A stretch of DNA of 64,000 nt from Arsukibacterium indicum. Its GTDB lineage: Bacteria; Pseudomonadota; Gammaproteobacteria; Enterobacterales; Alteromonadaceae. The translations under genes were made by a program, and so were the position numbers. The DNA lies in assembly GCF_019100565.1 (NCBI RefSeq), contig NZ_JAHRID010000001.1:620001-684000 (forward strand). The letters run 5' to 3'. How positions within the stretch are numbered: position 1 is the first letter of the stretch; each line of letters begins with the position of its first letter. The notes beneath the pieces were generated by a model that was given only the letters and a program-made list of their open reading frames with translations, was not told the DNA's origin and searched no databases. This document shows positions 44,315-54,252 of this stretch, one piece after another.

Positions 44315-44980
44315 ATGACAGATAAAACCTCCCAGCTTGCTCAGCGATTTCGTGGCTACTACCCTGTGGTTATCGACGTAGAAACTGCTGGCTTTAATGC
44401 TCAAACAGATGCTTTGCTGGAAATTGCAGTAAACCTGCTGCAAATGGACGACGACGGCATTCTGGTGCCGGGGGAGACATTGCATTTTCATGTAGAGCCG
44501 TTTGCAGGTGCCAATCTGGACGCCAGTTCACTTGCTTTTAATGGTATTGATCCTTTTAATCCGCTGCGTGGCGCAGTGTCTGAACGGGAGGCGCTGACCG
44601 AAATTTGCAAAGCGGTGCGTAAAGCACAAAAAGCTGCAGGCTGCCAACGAACGGTTATTGTCGCGCACAACTCTGCGTTTGATCAGGGCTTTGTTAATGC
44701 CGCGATAGCCCGCACCAATTATAAACGATCACCCTTCCATGCCTTTGTCTCTTTTGATACCACCAGCCTGGCAGCACTGGCGTTGGGCCAGACGGTGCTG
44801 GCGAAAGCCTGTCAGCAAGCTGGCATTGCCTTTGACAATAAAGAAGCACATAGCGCACTGTATGACACTGAACGCACGGCAGAATTATTTTGCTACATTG
44901 TCAACAAATGGCAGCAACTTGGCGGCTGGCCGCTGGCTATTGCTGAAGATGAGGATGAAAATGAAGAACAAGAACATTAA
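44315..44980 (+). CDS. rnt: Ribonuclease T
   Basis: A 221-residue DEDDh exonuclease that trims 3' ends of tRNA (CCA turnover) and other stable RNAs. Catalytic residues are visible in [11 protein letters not shown] (D, E), [11 protein letters not shown] (D) and [11 protein letters not shown] (H, D). The frame is open to 44285, but the ATG at 44315 gives the usual N-terminus. The C-terminal tail is acidic ([11 protein letters not shown]). It is followed by a strong bidirectional terminator. Confidence 0.97.
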   Translation: MTDKTSQLAQRFRGYYPVVIDVETAGFNAQTDALLEIAVNLLQMDDDGILVPGETLHFHVEPFAGANLDASSLAFNGIDPFNPLRGAVSEREALTEICKAVRKAQKAAGCQRTVIVAHNSAFDQGFVNAAIARTNYKRSPFHAFVSFDTTSLAALALGQTVLAKACQQAGIAFDNKEAHSALYDTERTAELFCYIVNKWQQLGGWPLAIAEDEDENEEQEH

Positions 44981-45002
44981 GACTGAGTTTACACTTCAAA
45001 TA

Positions 45003-45031
45003 AAAACAGGGAGCTAAGCTCCCTGTTTTTA
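45003..45031. terminator. Bidirectional terminator between rnt and grxD
   Basis: AAAAACAGGGAGC / GCTCCCTGTTTTT, a perfect 13-bp stem with a TAA loop. Confidence 0.93.
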
Positions 45032-45065
45032 TTATCGCTTATCAGGCCCGCTGGCAACTTAACTG

Positions 45066-45416
45066 TTATTCAGCGTCGGCCTTAGTGTCCGGCTTAGCGG
45101 TTTTCGCAGCGGTTTCCTTGATGATGGGTTGCAACTCACCACGCTGAAACATTTCCAGAATAATATCGCAGCCACCAATGAGTTCGCCTTCAACCCATAA
45201 CTGTGGAAAAGTCGGCCAGTTGGCATACTTGGGCAACTCGGCACGGATATCCGGATGTTGCAGAATATCAACAAAGGCAAACTGTTCGCCACAGGCGATT
45301 AGTGCCTGCGAAGCCTGAGCAGAAAAACCACAACTGGGAAATTTAGGCGAGCCTTTCATAAATAACAAAACTGGGTTTTCAGCAATTTGCTGCTTAATTT
45401 TATCCAACGTCTCCAT
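45066..45416 (-). CDS. grxD: Monothiol glutaredoxin (Grx4 type)
   Basis: A 116-residue CGFS-type glutaredoxin (KGSPKFPSCGFSAQA) that binds a [2Fe-2S] cluster with glutathione and works in Fe-S trafficking. Conserved NWPTFPQLWVEGELIGGCDI is present. An acidic/Lys tail extends the C-terminus. An in-frame GTG lies two codons upstream, but the ATG at 45416 has the better GAGG spacing. An inverted repeat (AATGATT TG AATCATT, 45437-45452) lies 20 bp before the start and might be an operator. Confidence 0.96.
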   Translation of the reverse strand: METLDKIKQQIAENPVLLFMKGSPKFPSCGFSAQASQALIACGEQFAFVDILQHPDIRAELPKYANWPTFPQLWVEGELIGGCDIILEMFQRGELQPIIKETAAKTAKPDTKADAE

Positions 45417-45436
45417 TTTCACCTCGACAGAAACTT

Positions 45437-45452
45437 AATGATTTGAATCATT
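45437..45452. promoter_or_regulatory. Inverted repeat upstream of grxD, possible operator
   Basis: AATGATT and AATCATT separated by TG. It recalls half-sites of iron-regulator boxes, but the spacing differs from the standard Fur box. The regulator is unknown. Confidence 0.3.
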
Positions 45453-45516
45453 TTACGCTTATCTTTCGCTATCGCCACTTGAGTTCACAAAAAAAAACCC
45501 AATATCTGCTTTACTA

Positions 45517-45528
45517 TCATAATTATGA
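45517..45528. promoter_or_regulatory. Perfect palindrome upstream of sodB
   Basis: TCATAATTATGA, about 145 bp before the sodB ATG in the grxD-sodB divergent region. A possible operator; the A/T-rich context makes chance occurrence plausible. Confidence 0.25.
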
Positions 45529-45672
45529 CTTAAAATAATCGCAGGTTTAATTAACAAACCGGCGCAGCGTGCTAAGCGTAAAAGCTGACACAGTCTAAAA
45601 CTTGAGTAATTTAGTCAGGTTTTGTAGTCTACGCGATGCAGACATCTTTAACAACGATAACGGAGCACAACA

Positions 45673-46257
45673 ATGGCCTTTGAATTACCAGCACTACCCT
45701 ATCCAAAAGACGCATTAGCCCCGCATATTTCAGCAGAAACGCTGGAATATCATTATGGCAAACACCACAATACTTACGTGGAAAAATTAAATGGTTTGGT
45801 AAAAGATACGCCAAACGCCAGCAAATCTCTGGAAGAAATTATCCGTAGTTCAGATGGTGGCTTGTTTAATAACGCGGCACAGGTGTGGAATCACACGTTT
45901 TACTGGCACTGTTTATCACCTAATGGTGGCGGCGAACCAACTGGCGCCCTGGCCGATGCAATTAATGCCAAGTGGGGTTCGTTTGCCGAGTTTAAGAAAG
46001 CATTGAATGACAAGGCAGTTAATAACTTCGGTTCAAGCTGGACCTGGTTAGTCAAAAAAGCCGATGGCAGCCTAGATATTGTTAATACCAGCAACGCAGC
46101 AACACCTATTCAGGACGCAACTGTTACTCCGGTACTTACTGTAGATTTGTGGGAACACGCTTACTACATTGATTATCGCAATGCCCGCCCGAAATACCTT
46201 GACGCATTCTGGGCACTGGTAAACTGGCAGTTCGCCGCTGACAATTTCGCGAAGTAA
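45673..46257 (+). CDS. sodB: Iron superoxide dismutase
   Basis: A 194-residue Fe-type cytoplasmic SOD. The metal ligands appear in LEYHYGKHHNTYVEKLN (His), NHTFYWHCLSP (His) and VDLWEHAYYIDYRNARP (Asp, His), and the overall N-terminus FELPALPYPKDALAPHIS is that of Fe-SodB. It detoxifies superoxide. GGAG precedes the ATG. It is divergent from grxD, the same order as in several gammaproteobacteria. Confidence 0.97.
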   Translation: MAFELPALPYPKDALAPHISAETLEYHYGKHHNTYVEKLNGLVKDTPNASKSLEEIIRSSDGGLFNNAAQVWNHTFYWHCLSPNGGGEPTGALADAINAKWGSFAEFKKALNDKAVNNFGSSWTWLVKKADGSLDIVNTSNAATPIQDATVTPVLTVDLWEHAYYIDYRNARPKYLDAFWALVNWQFAADNFAK

Positions 46258-46290
46258 CCGCTACTGTAAAAGTGAAATTTATAGTCCCTG

Positions 46291-46317
46291 TACCCGGCAC
46301 ATGCCGGGTATTTTTTT
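46291..46317 (+). terminator. Terminator of sodB
   Basis: TACCCGGCA / TGCCGGGTA stem with a CA loop, followed by seven T residues. Confidence 0.9.
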
Positions 46318-46533
46318 ATTCTCAATTTACCTTTATGCATCAATTCTAAGCGACAAAACTTTCTGCCTTTTGCTGTAAACCCGGCACGCCTGCGTTACGT
46401 ATTGATGAAAATACGAACAAAAAAATATGATTATTTTCGGTTAATTAGGCAGGCGAAGTTGATTTTTACTGTCTAACCTTAAAAGCAACAGCAGCGATAT
46501 CAGGTTTCCCACGAGCAATGGCTGGAGGTGCAA

Positions 46534-48456
46534 ATGAGCATTTTTGAGCACTACAAATCACGATATGAGGCCACCCGAGAAGAAGAATTCAGTATTCAGG
46601 AGTATCTGGCACTTTGTAAAGAAGACAAAAGTTGTTATGCCACTGCGGCCGAGCGGTTATTGCTGGCAATTGGCGAGCCAGAACTGATTGATACCGCCCA
46701 GGATCCACAACTAAGCAGGTTATTTTCTAACAGGGTTATCGCCCGTTATCCGGCATTTTCCGAGTTTTACGGCATGGAAGATGCCATTGAACAAATTGTT
46801 TCCTATTTAAAACATTCAGCCCAGGGCCTGGAAGAGCGTAAACAAATTTTATATTTACTGGGCCCAGTTGGTGGCGGTAAGTCGTCGCTGGCGGAAAAAC
46901 TGAAGCATCTGATGCAGCAGGTGCCAATCTACTACCTGAAAGGCTCGCCGGTGTATGACCATCCACTGTCACTGTTTGATGCCGCTGAAGATGGCCGTTT
47001 ACTTCAGCAGGAATTTGGTATTCCGCCACGATACCTGCGCAACATCTTGTCGCCATGGGCAACCAAACGCTTGCATGAGTATAACGGCGATATCAGCCAG
47101 TTCCGGGTAGTTAAAAAGTACCCTTCCATTCTCGACCAGATTGCAATTGCCAAAACCGAACCGGGTGATGAAAACAATCAGGATATTGCGGCATTGGTTG
47201 GCAAGGTTGATATTCGTAAACTGGAACATTTCGCCCAGAATGACCCCGATGCTTACAGTTATTCAGGCGCATTGTGCCGCGCTAATCAGGGCCTGATGGA
47301 ATTTGTTGAAATGTTTAAAGCGCCAATAAAGGTGCTGCATCCGCTGCTGACTGCCACGCAGGAAGGAAATTATAACGGCACTGAAGGCCTGGCCGCCCTG
47401 CCATTCGATGGCATTATTCTGGCACACAGCAATGAGTCAGAATGGCAGACATTCCGGAACAATAAAAATAATGAAGCCTTTCTGGACCGGGTGTACATTG
47501 TAAAAGTACCGTACTGTCTGCGGGTAAGCGAAGAGAAAAAAATCTACCAGAAATTACTGGAACATAGTGAGTTGAGTGCCGCCCCTTGTGCGCCGGGTAC
47601 ACTTAGCTCACTTGCGCAGTTTGCAGTGTTGTCCAGACTGAAGCAGCCTGAAAACTCCAGTATTTACTCCAAAATGCGGGTATATGATGGTGAAAGCTTA
47701 AAAGATACCGATCCTAAGGCGAAATCCTATCAGGAATATCGCGACTACGCCGGAGTAGATGAAGGCATGACCGGCTTATCAACCCGGTTTGCCTTTAAAA
47801 TATTATCGCGGGTTTTTAATTTCGACAGTACTGAGGTAGCAGCCAACCCGGTGCACTTATTTTATGTGCTGGAACAGCAGATAGAGCGCGAACAGTTTGC
47901 CGCAGATGTCGCAGAGCGTTATCTTGAACACCTGAAAGGCTACCTTACCCCGAAATACATTGAATTTATCGGTAAGGAAATTCAGACAGCGTATCTGGAG
48001 TCGTACTCAGAGTACGGCCAGAATATCTTCGACCGCTATGTAATTTATGCCGATTTCTGGATCCAGGATCAGGAATACCGTGATCCGGAAACCGGTCAGT
48101 TGTTTGACAGAGCCGCCCTGAATGCTGAACTTGAAAAAATCGAGAAACCGGCAGGGATCAGTAACCCCAAAGATTTTCGCAATGAAATCGTTAATTTTGT
48201 TTTGCGGGCCAAGGCAAAGAACAATGGTAAAAACCCGTTGTGGACCAGTTACGAAAAACTGCGTACCGTCATTGAAAAGAAAATGTTCTCCAGCACAGAA
48301 GAGCTGCTGCCGGTCATTTCTTTTAATGCCAAAACGTCAACAGAAGATCAGAAAAAGCATGATGATTTTGTCAATCGGATGATGGAGAAAGGCTACACCC
48401 GCAAGCAAGTCAGATTGCTATCGGAATGGTATTTGCGGGTTCGCAAGTCACAATAA
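46534..48456 (+). CDS. prkA: PrkA-type serine protein kinase / AAA+ protein (YeaG)
   Basis: A 640-residue PrkA family protein. The N-terminal AAA+-like domain has the P-loop GPVGGGKSS (about 112-120), followed by the PrkA core and the C-terminal kinase-like domain. In E. coli, YeaG/YeaH act in sustained nitrogen starvation and stationary-phase stress. An in-frame GTG lies two codons upstream, but the ATG at 46534 is well placed after GGAGGT. First gene of the prkA-yeaH-spoVR operon. Confidence 0.95.
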   Translation: MSIFEHYKSRYEATREEEFSIQEYLALCKEDKSCYATAAERLLLAIGEPELIDTAQDPQLSRLFSNRVIARYPAFSEFYGMEDAIEQIVSYLKHSAQGLEERKQILYLLGPVGGGKSSLAEKLKHLMQQVPIYYLKGSPVYDHPLSLFDAAEDGRLLQQEFGIPPRYLRNILSPWATKRLHEYNGDISQFRVVKKYPSILDQIAIAKTEPGDENNQDIAALVGKVDIRKLEHFAQNDPDAYSYSGALCRANQGLMEFVEMFKAPIKVLHPLLTATQEGNYNGTEGLAALPFDGIILAHSNESEWQTFRNNKNNEAFLDRVYIVKVPYCLRVSEEKKIYQKLLEHSELSAAPCAPGTLSSLAQFAVLSRLKQPENSSIYSKMRVYDGESLKDTDPKAKSYQEYRDYAGVDEGMTGLSTRFAFKILSRVFNFDSTEVAANPVHLFYVLEQQIEREQFAADVAERYLEHLKGYLTPKYIEFIGKEIQTAYLESYSEYGQNIFDRYVIYADFWIQDQEYRDPETGQLFDRAALNAELEKIEKPAGISNPKDFRNEIVNFVLRAKAKNNGKNPLWTSYEKLRTVIEKKMFSSTEELLPVISFNAKTSTEDQKKHDDFVNRMMEKGYTRKQVRLLSEWYLRVRKSQ

Positions 48457-48469
48457 CGCCGGAGGCAGT

Positions 48470-49735
48470 ATGGCGCACTTTATTGACCGTCGACTCAATG
48501 GCAAAAACAAAAGCGCTGTCAACCGGCAGCGCTTCATCCGCCGTTACAAACAGCAGATTAAAAAAGCTGTAGCCGACGCTATCAGTGAGCGCAGCGTTAC
48601 CGACATCAGCAGTGGCGAAAATGTTACTATTCCCAATAAAGATATTACCGAGCCTTTCTTTCACCAGGGCAAGGGCGGGCGCCGGCAGATCATCCATCCG
48701 GGCAACGACCAGTTTAGCGAGGGCGACCGTATTCCCCGCCCGCAAGGTGGTGCTGGTGGCAGCGGTCAGGGTGATGCCAGTGCTGACGGTGAAGGTAGTG
48801 ATGATTTTGTCTTCTCTATTTCCAAAGATGAATATCTCGACCTGCTGTTTGAAGATTTGGCGCTACCAAACCTCAGAAAAAACCAGCTGGATAAATTAGT
48901 ACAGTATAAAACAGTCAGAGCGGGTTACCGGGCTGAGGGCGTGCCCAGTAATATTGATATAGTGCGCTCGCTTCGCGGATCCCTGGCCAGACGCGTTGCC
49001 ATGACAGCAGGGAAAAAAGCGAGTCTGGCTGAGCTGGAGCAACAATTACAGGTTCTGGATCGCGAGCCGGTACCTGATCAGCAACAACGGCTGGCGCTAC
49101 TGGAGCAAATAGCCAGGCTCAAAGCCAGCATAGCGGCTGTACCCTTTATTGACAGTTTTGATTTGCGTTTTCGCAATTATCAGAAAAAGCCGGAACCCAC
49201 CAGTAAAGCAGTGATGTTTTGTTTAATGGATGTGTCTGGCTCAATGGATCAGGCAACCAAAGATATGGCGAAACGGTTTTACATTTTGCTGTATTTGTTT
49301 TTAAGCCGCAGCTATAAAAATGTGGAAGTGGTCTACATTCGTCACCACACTCAGGCGAAAGAAGTCGACGAACAGGAGTTTTTCTACTCCCAGGAGACCG
49401 GTGGTACTATTGTGTCTTCAGCACTAAAACTGATGCAGGAAATCATCGCCGACCGGTTCGACCCCACTCAGTGGAATATTTATGCAGCGCAAGCCTCTGA
49501 TGGTGATAACTGGACAGATGACAGTGCCCCCTGCGCTGCGCTGCTGGCCAACAAACTGCTGCCACTGGTGCGCTACTATGCCTACATTGAAATCACACCA
49601 AGAGCCCACCAGAGCCTGTGGCAGGAATATGAAAAATTGCTGGCTCAGCATGATAATTTTGCAATAGAACATATCCGGGAGCTGGCTGATATTTACCCGG
49701 TATTCCGTCAGCTGTTTAAAAAGCAAGCCGCCTGA
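48470..49735 (+). CDS. yeaH: YeaH/YhbH family protein (DUF444)
   Basis: A 421-residue DUF444 protein. The first 20 residues are highly basic ([19 protein letters not shown]), a Gly-rich linker ([15 protein letters not shown]) sits near residue 95, and the C-terminal half has a von Willebrand A-like domain with a MIDAS-like DVSGSMD (about 250-256). It is genetically and functionally linked to PrkA, and the biochemical role is unknown. GGAGG precedes the ATG, 13 bp after prkA. Confidence 0.95.
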   Translation: MAHFIDRRLNGKNKSAVNRQRFIRRYKQQIKKAVADAISERSVTDISSGENVTIPNKDITEPFFHQGKGGRRQIIHPGNDQFSEGDRIPRPQGGAGGSGQGDASADGEGSDDFVFSISKDEYLDLLFEDLALPNLRKNQLDKLVQYKTVRAGYRAEGVPSNIDIVRSLRGSLARRVAMTAGKKASLAELEQQLQVLDREPVPDQQQRLALLEQIARLKASIAAVPFIDSFDLRFRNYQKKPEPTSKAVMFCLMDVSGSMDQATKDMAKRFYILLYLFLSRSYKNVEVVYIRHHTQAKEVDEQEFFYSQETGGTIVSSALKLMQEIIADRFDPTQWNIYAAQASDGDNWTDDSAPCAALLANKLLPLVRYYAYIEITPRAHQSLWQEYEKLLAQHDNFAIEHIRELADIYPVFRQLFKKQAA

Positions 49736-49744
49736 GGAGGGAGT

Positions 49745-51268
49745 ATGGCAAAAGCAAAAGCGAAGCCTCAATGCCTGGCCGACGGCCCGGACTGGACGTT
49801 CGATTTGCTGGAGGAGTATCATCAGGAGATTGCCCGGGTAGCCGCTTTTTATCAGCTTGATACCTATCCAAATCAAATTGAGGTTATTACTGCAGAGCAG
49901 ATGATGGACGCCTACTCCAGTGTTGGTATGCCGCTGGGCTATCATCATTGGTCGTACGGTAAAAAGTTTATTCAGACCGAACAGAATTATAAACGCGGTT
50001 ACATGGGGCTGGCCTATGAAATTGTTATTAACTCTAACCCCTGTATTGCCTATCTGATGGAAGAAAATACCATAACAATGCAAGCACTGGTTATGGCACA
50101 TGCCAGTTACGGCCACAATTCATTCTTTAAAAACAATTATTTATTTAAAACCTGGACCGATGCCAGCTCCATTATTGATTATCTGGTATTTGCCAAAAAT
50201 TATATCAGTCAGTGTGAAGAAAAATATGGCATAACTGAAGTTGAGGATATGCTGGACTCCTGTCACGCACTGATGAATTACGGTGTTGACCGCTATAAAC
50301 GGCCCCAGAAAATCTCACTGGAAATTGAGCAGAAACGTCAGGAAGAGCGTGAAGCTTATCTGCAAAGTCAGGTTAACGACTTGTGGCGCACGATCCCGTT
50401 AAAAGCCCCCACTGAAGAGCAATGTTTAACTCGCTTTCCGGCAGAACCACAAGAGAATCTGTTGTATTTTATTGAGAAAAACGCGCCTTTACTAAAACCC
50501 TGGCAACGGGAAATTGTCAGAATTGTCCGGAAGATTTCCCAGTATTTTTATCCACAAAAACAAACTCAGGTAATGAATGAAGGCTGGGCCACATTCTGGC
50601 ATTACACCATTTTGCAGCATCTGTATGATGAAGGGAAAGTCAGCGACCGCTTTATGCTGGAAGTACTACACAGTCATACCAATGTTGTGGCACAGCCAGA
50701 ATATAACAGCAAGTATTACAGCGGTATAAACCCATACGCCCTTGGCTTTGCCATGTTCACCGACATTCGTCGTATTTGTGAGCGGCCTACCGCTGAAGAT
50801 AAAGAGTGGTTTCCTGATATCTCTGGCAGTGACTGGTTGCAAACCCTGCACTTTGCCATGCAGAACTTTAAGGACGAAAGTTTTATCAGTCAGTATTTGT
50901 CACCTAAAGTGATCCGTGATTTTCACTTGTTTGCCATCATAGACGACGATGAAGCCAATACCCTCGAAGTCAGCGCTATTCACAATGCCGAGGGATATCA
51001 GCGGATCCGGCAAATGCTGTCGGCACAATATAATCTGAGCCAGATTGAGCCCAATATTCAGGTTTATAATGTCAATATTAATACTGACAGGGCGCTGACC
51101 TTACGCTACATCCCGCAACAACGTGTACCATTGGCAAAAAACGCTGCTGAAGTACTGAAGCACTTGCATCGGTTGTGGGGCTTTGAAGTTATTTTGGAAC
51201 AGTATAATCAGGATGGCAGCAATGAGCTACTGGCCCGCTGCCCCGAACCGGTAACCCGGACAGGCTGA
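49745..51268 (+). CDS. SpoVR family protein (YcgB)
   Basis: A 507-residue SpoVR/YcgB protein. Conserved family stretches are visible, including LMEENTITMQALVMAHASYGHNSFFKNNYLF and NEGWATFWHYTILQHL, whose His/Glu pattern suggests metal binding (inference). In Bacillus, SpoVR affects spore cortex formation; in gammaproteobacteria it is cotranscribed with prkA-yeaH and its function is unknown. A GGAGGGAG site sits four bases before the ATG, nine bases after yeaH. Confidence 0.94.
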   Translation: MAKAKAKPQCLADGPDWTFDLLEEYHQEIARVAAFYQLDTYPNQIEVITAEQMMDAYSSVGMPLGYHHWSYGKKFIQTEQNYKRGYMGLAYEIVINSNPCIAYLMEENTITMQALVMAHASYGHNSFFKNNYLFKTWTDASSIIDYLVFAKNYISQCEEKYGITEVEDMLDSCHALMNYGVDRYKRPQKISLEIEQKRQEEREAYLQSQVNDLWRTIPLKAPTEEQCLTRFPAEPQENLLYFIEKNAPLLKPWQREIVRIVRKISQYFYPQKQTQVMNEGWATFWHYTILQHLYDEGKVSDRFMLEVLHSHTNVVAQPEYNSKYYSGINPYALGFAMFTDIRRICERPTAEDKEWFPDISGSDWLQTLHFAMQNFKDESFISQYLSPKVIRDFHLFAIIDDDEANTLEVSAIHNAEGYQRIRQMLSAQYNLSQIEPNIQVYNVNINTDRALTLRYIPQQRVPLAKNAAEVLKHLHRLWGFEVILEQYNQDGSNELLARCPEPVTRTG

Positions 51269-51313
51269 ATCCTGAGCAATTGAATTACCTTAACAGTTGA
51301 ATCAGCAATAAAG

Positions 51314-52297
51314 TTAGTTGCCGTCATCTTCAGGATGATGACAAGTTACTTTATTGCGGCCATCCACTTTAGACTGATACAACGCTTTATCTGCAGCTTC
51401 TATCCAATGGCGATGTTCCTGCATATTAAGATCCCGTTCGGCCAACCCCAGACTGATAGTAACGCTTAATGTTGTATTATTAAATTTAATAGTTAATGCT
51501 TCCACCTGCTGTCTGATCCGCTCTGCCAGGCAGAGAGCCTGTTGCATTGATGTATCTACCAGCAATATCGCAAACTCTTCGCCACCATAACGCCCGGCAA
51601 GATCTGTTGTCCGGATATTCGCTTTAATTACGTCAGCAACTTTACGGATCACCTCGTCGCCGGCAGTATGGCCATAGGTATCATTAACTCGCTTAAAATG
51701 GTCAATGTCACACATTAACAGGGTGCTGTAATGCTGACGGTAACGCTGCAGCCGGTTAAACTCCTGGATAAGCGCATCCTCCCAATGTCCCCGGGTGCAG
51801 AGCTGAGTAAGGAAGTCTGTTTTTGATAGTTGCTGCAAACGGCTATTCATTGACTCCAGCTCGGTACGACTAACGGCTGCGTCAGTGACATCATAAATAA
51901 TAATACATAAATGGGTAACCTGACCCCGGGTGTCGGTCAGTGGAAAGATAGTGCTGTTCTGATACATGTATTCAGCACTGCCGGTAATGGGCCGGTAATT
52001 CTTAAATTTAAATATATAAGGCCGCTGCTCCCAGATGGTAAAAGCGCGGTTTTTAAGCAGAATAACCGGATCACATTTTCGCCGCAGCCAGTCCTCATCA
52101 ATTTCTGGAAACAAATCAAATAAATAGCGTTCCCGAACCTGCCGCGGCGTTAAACCACTATGGCTTTCCATAAAACCATTCCATACCTGGATCCGGTAGT
52201 CACTGTTCAATACCACCAGGCCAACATCCACCGTCTGGAACATATCCATTAACCAATGAATTTCAGATACATCAAACTCGGCATTGGTTAAACTCAT
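51314..52297 (-). CDS. PAS-GGDEF diguanylate cyclase
   Basis: A 327-residue cytoplasmic c-di-GMP synthase. The N-terminal PAS domain (about 10-145; VGLVVLNSDYRIQVWNGFMESHSG) has no membrane segment. The C-terminal GGDEF domain (about 160-320) keeps the active GGEEF motif and the inhibitory I-site RxxD (RTTD) five residues before it, so it is probably active and feedback-inhibited. It starts two bases after the preceding response-regulator gene, so the pair is an operon and very likely one signalling unit. Confidence 0.93.
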   Translation of the reverse strand: MSLTNAEFDVSEIHWLMDMFQTVDVGLVVLNSDYRIQVWNGFMESHSGLTPRQVRERYLFDLFPEIDEDWLRRKCDPVILLKNRAFTIWEQRPYIFKFKNYRPITGSAEYMYQNSTIFPLTDTRGQVTHLCIIIYDVTDAAVSRTELESMNSRLQQLSKTDFLTQLCTRGHWEDALIQEFNRLQRYRQHYSTLLMCDIDHFKRVNDTYGHTAGDEVIRKVADVIKANIRTTDLAGRYGGEEFAILLVDTSMQQALCLAERIRQQVEALTIKFNNTTLSVTISLGLAERDLNMQEHRHWIEAADKALYQSKVDGRNKVTCHHPEDDGN

Positions 52298-52299
52298 GG

Positions 52300-53307
52300 T
52301 TATTCTTCCAGTAAAAAAGCGACTTTCTGCTTCATGGTTTTTACACTGTCTTCGGTAAACAGTAGCAGCAAGTCGCAGTTAATGTTGTAGTTTTCGATGC
52401 CGTAACTTAACTCTATTGCCAGCGTTTTGCGCCAGCGTCTGGCATTCGCTTTAATTAACTCGCTAACCGGTGCATGCTGGCCCAGTACCACAGGATGCCC
52501 CTGGCTGAAACTCATATCTAATTGCTCAGCGATACCTTTTAATACTGCGCCAATCAGAATATTGGCCACGTCCATCAGTAATTCAAGTTCAGTTGACGGG
52601 GTTAAGTCACCCTGAAAATTAAGAAGGCTGGCAATATCTTTAAAACTGGAGTCGGTGAGGATCAATAATGCTTCGCCCGCGACACCACCGCCAATAAACC
52701 CCTGACAAACCGCAGAGGTAGACGAATGCTGCTCTACCGAAGCGAGCGCCATATGTAATTCACTCACTTCAATAACATTGACGTTAGGTATGGGCAGTTT
52801 AACAAAAACATTCAGTAACCGGGCCAGCAAGTCGCCGGCCTGGCCCATTGCCACATTGGTAATTTCCTGAAACACATCCCGCATTTCGGCATTAAGTTCA
52901 GTATCTGTAATGCGTTTGCTTTGCGCTGACGTTTTGTCTGGCTGACGTAAGCTTACACTTTGCAGAATAACCTGAAGTTTTGCAGCATCAACAGGTTTAC
53001 GAATAAAATCAAGGGCCCCCAATTCCATTACCCGCTGATACGCTTCGGGTTGAACATCGCCGGATACTACCACTACGTTGACGCTAAGCTGCCGCTTTTT
53101 AAGCTCTGCCAGCACCTGGTAACCATCCATTATCGGCATATTTAAGTCAAGAAACAGCCAGTCAATCGACTCTTTCTCCAGAGTTGCCAAGGCATCGGCA
53201 CCATGTCCGGCAAAATGAACACGCTCCTGCCAGTCCTGTGGTAAAATCCTGGCAAGTTGCTTGCGTGCCATGTTCGAGTCATCACATATCAGTACTGCGG
53301 TGGTCAT
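52300..53307 (-). CDS. Response regulator with CheC/CheX-like phosphatase domain
   Basis: A 335-residue protein. An N-terminal receiver domain has the phospho-acceptor Asp 54 in WLFLDLNMPIMDG and the conserved Lys in FIRKPVDA. The C-terminal half (about 145-330) is CheC/CheX-like, with DVFQEITNVAMG matching the D-x3-E-x2-N phosphatase helix and a second, altered copy (ELLMDVANILIG). It may dephosphorylate itself or a partner receiver. The overlapping diguanylate cyclase downstream suggests control of c-di-GMP signalling; the link is inferred from the operon only. Confidence 0.92.
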   Translation of the reverse strand: MTTAVLICDDSNMARKQLARILPQDWQERVHFAGHGADALATLEKESIDWLFLDLNMPIMDGYQVLAELKKRQLSVNVVVVSGDVQPEAYQRVMELGALDFIRKPVDAAKLQVILQSVSLRQPDKTSAQSKRITDTELNAEMRDVFQEITNVAMGQAGDLLARLLNVFVKLPIPNVNVIEVSELHMALASVEQHSSTSAVCQGFIGGGVAGEALLILTDSSFKDIASLLNFQGDLTPSTELELLMDVANILIGAVLKGIAEQLDMSFSQGHPVVLGQHAPVSELIKANARRWRKTLAIELSYGIENYNINCDLLLLFTEDSVKTMKQKVAFLLEE

Positions 53308-53437
53308 TGGGCACTCACTTTAATACTTCGTCTGTTTATAATAGACGCAAAACTGCTTTTGATAACAGCAGTAGTGGCAAATAAATTGCGTTATTGGTTT
53401 AAATACCATTAAATTCCAGATAATTAGGAAACTTACT

Positions 53438-54058
53438 ATGTTAACTCAGTTTAAAAAACCTGTTTTGCTACCCACCTTGTTGTGCGCAGCTTTGTTTAGT
53501 CTACCAGCAACAGCAATTGATCTGACTGCTGATTTAAGCAGCAGAGTCAGCGAGGTAAAAGCCGGCAATCAGCAAGTCGTATTGTTAGGACAGGAGCTGC
53601 AGACAGGCCAACAGGCACCAGAATTTAAAGTTGTCGATAACAATTTCAAAACAGTTCAGTTGCGCGATTTTAAGGGTAAAACGATTTTAATCAGTGTAGT
53701 ACCAAGCATCGATACCGGCATCTGCTCACTGCAAACCAAACGTTTTAACAGTGAAGTGGCCAATTTACCAGAGAACGTGGTGCTACTGACTATCAGTACT
53801 GATTTACCCTTTGCCCAGAAGCGCTACTGTCAGCAAGAACAAGTCGATTCCATGGCTGTTTTGTCCGATGCAGTATGGCGTGATTTTGGCAGCAACTACG
53901 GTTTACTGATTAAAGACATGGGCTTGTTAACCCGGGCAATTCTGGTGATTGATAGCAGCGGCAAGTTGCGTTATCAACAATTAGTGCCTGAGCTGGCGCA
54001 AGAGCCAGACTACGATGCTGCACTGAGCGCATTGGCATCTGTGCTGAAAAAATCCTGA
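53438..54058 (+). CDS. tpx: Thiol peroxidase with predicted signal peptide
   Basis: A 206-residue Tpx (atypical 2-Cys peroxiredoxin) reducing hydroperoxides. The peroxidatic Cys is in PSIDTGICSLQTKRF and the resolving Cys in KRYCQQEQVD, the spacing of Tpx. Unlike E. coli Tpx (168 residues), it begins with a signal-peptide-like segment (residues 1-26, LLPTLLCAALFSLPATA), so an exported form is predicted. An AGGAAA site precedes the ATG. Monocistronic. Confidence 0.92.
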   Translation: MLTQFKKPVLLPTLLCAALFSLPATAIDLTADLSSRVSEVKAGNQQVVLLGQELQTGQQAPEFKVVDNNFKTVQLRDFKGKTILISVVPSIDTGICSLQTKRFNSEVANLPENVVLLTISTDLPFAQKRYCQQEQVDSMAVLSDAVWRDFGSNYGLLIKDMGLLTRAILVIDSSGKLRYQQLVPELAQEPDYDAALSALASVLKKS

Positions 54059-54099
54059 GCCGGCCCCGGAAATTTTTTCTCTCATGCTGAATAATCACT

Positions 54100-54127
54100 C
54101 TTGAAAAATGGTTAAGTAACCTTATTT
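54100..54127 (+). promoter_or_regulatory. Sigma-32 (heat-shock) promoter of hsp20
   Basis: CTTGAAA (perfect -35, 54100-54106), 13-bp spacer, CCTTATTT (-10, 54120-54127; consensus CCCCATnT). It gives a leader of roughly 115 bases before the small heat-shock gene. Confidence 0.75.
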
Positions 54128-54134
54128 ATGTATC

Positions 54135-54252
54135 AGGTGGCCTGATAAGGCACCTGCTAAAGCAAGCCGGCCAGGTTTGAGCCGGCAAGCTGATTACCCG
54201 TTCACTTGAAGGGTATTAACTAACCATTTTGCTATCTACAGAGGATTTGGCT
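54135..54252 (+). other. Long structured 5' leader of hsp20
   Basis: The predicted leader contains three potential hairpins: AGGTG...CACCT, GCCGGC...GCCGGC and TACCC...GGGTA, before the GAGGA ribosome-binding site. Small heat-shock genes often carry RNA thermometers here. I could not identify a specific ROSE or fourU motif. Confidence 0.35.

Noticed and set aside
54059-54085. CCGGCCCCGG followed by a T-run after tpx as an intrinsic terminator
   Set aside because: The stem is only four base pairs with a two-base loop, too small to be credible.
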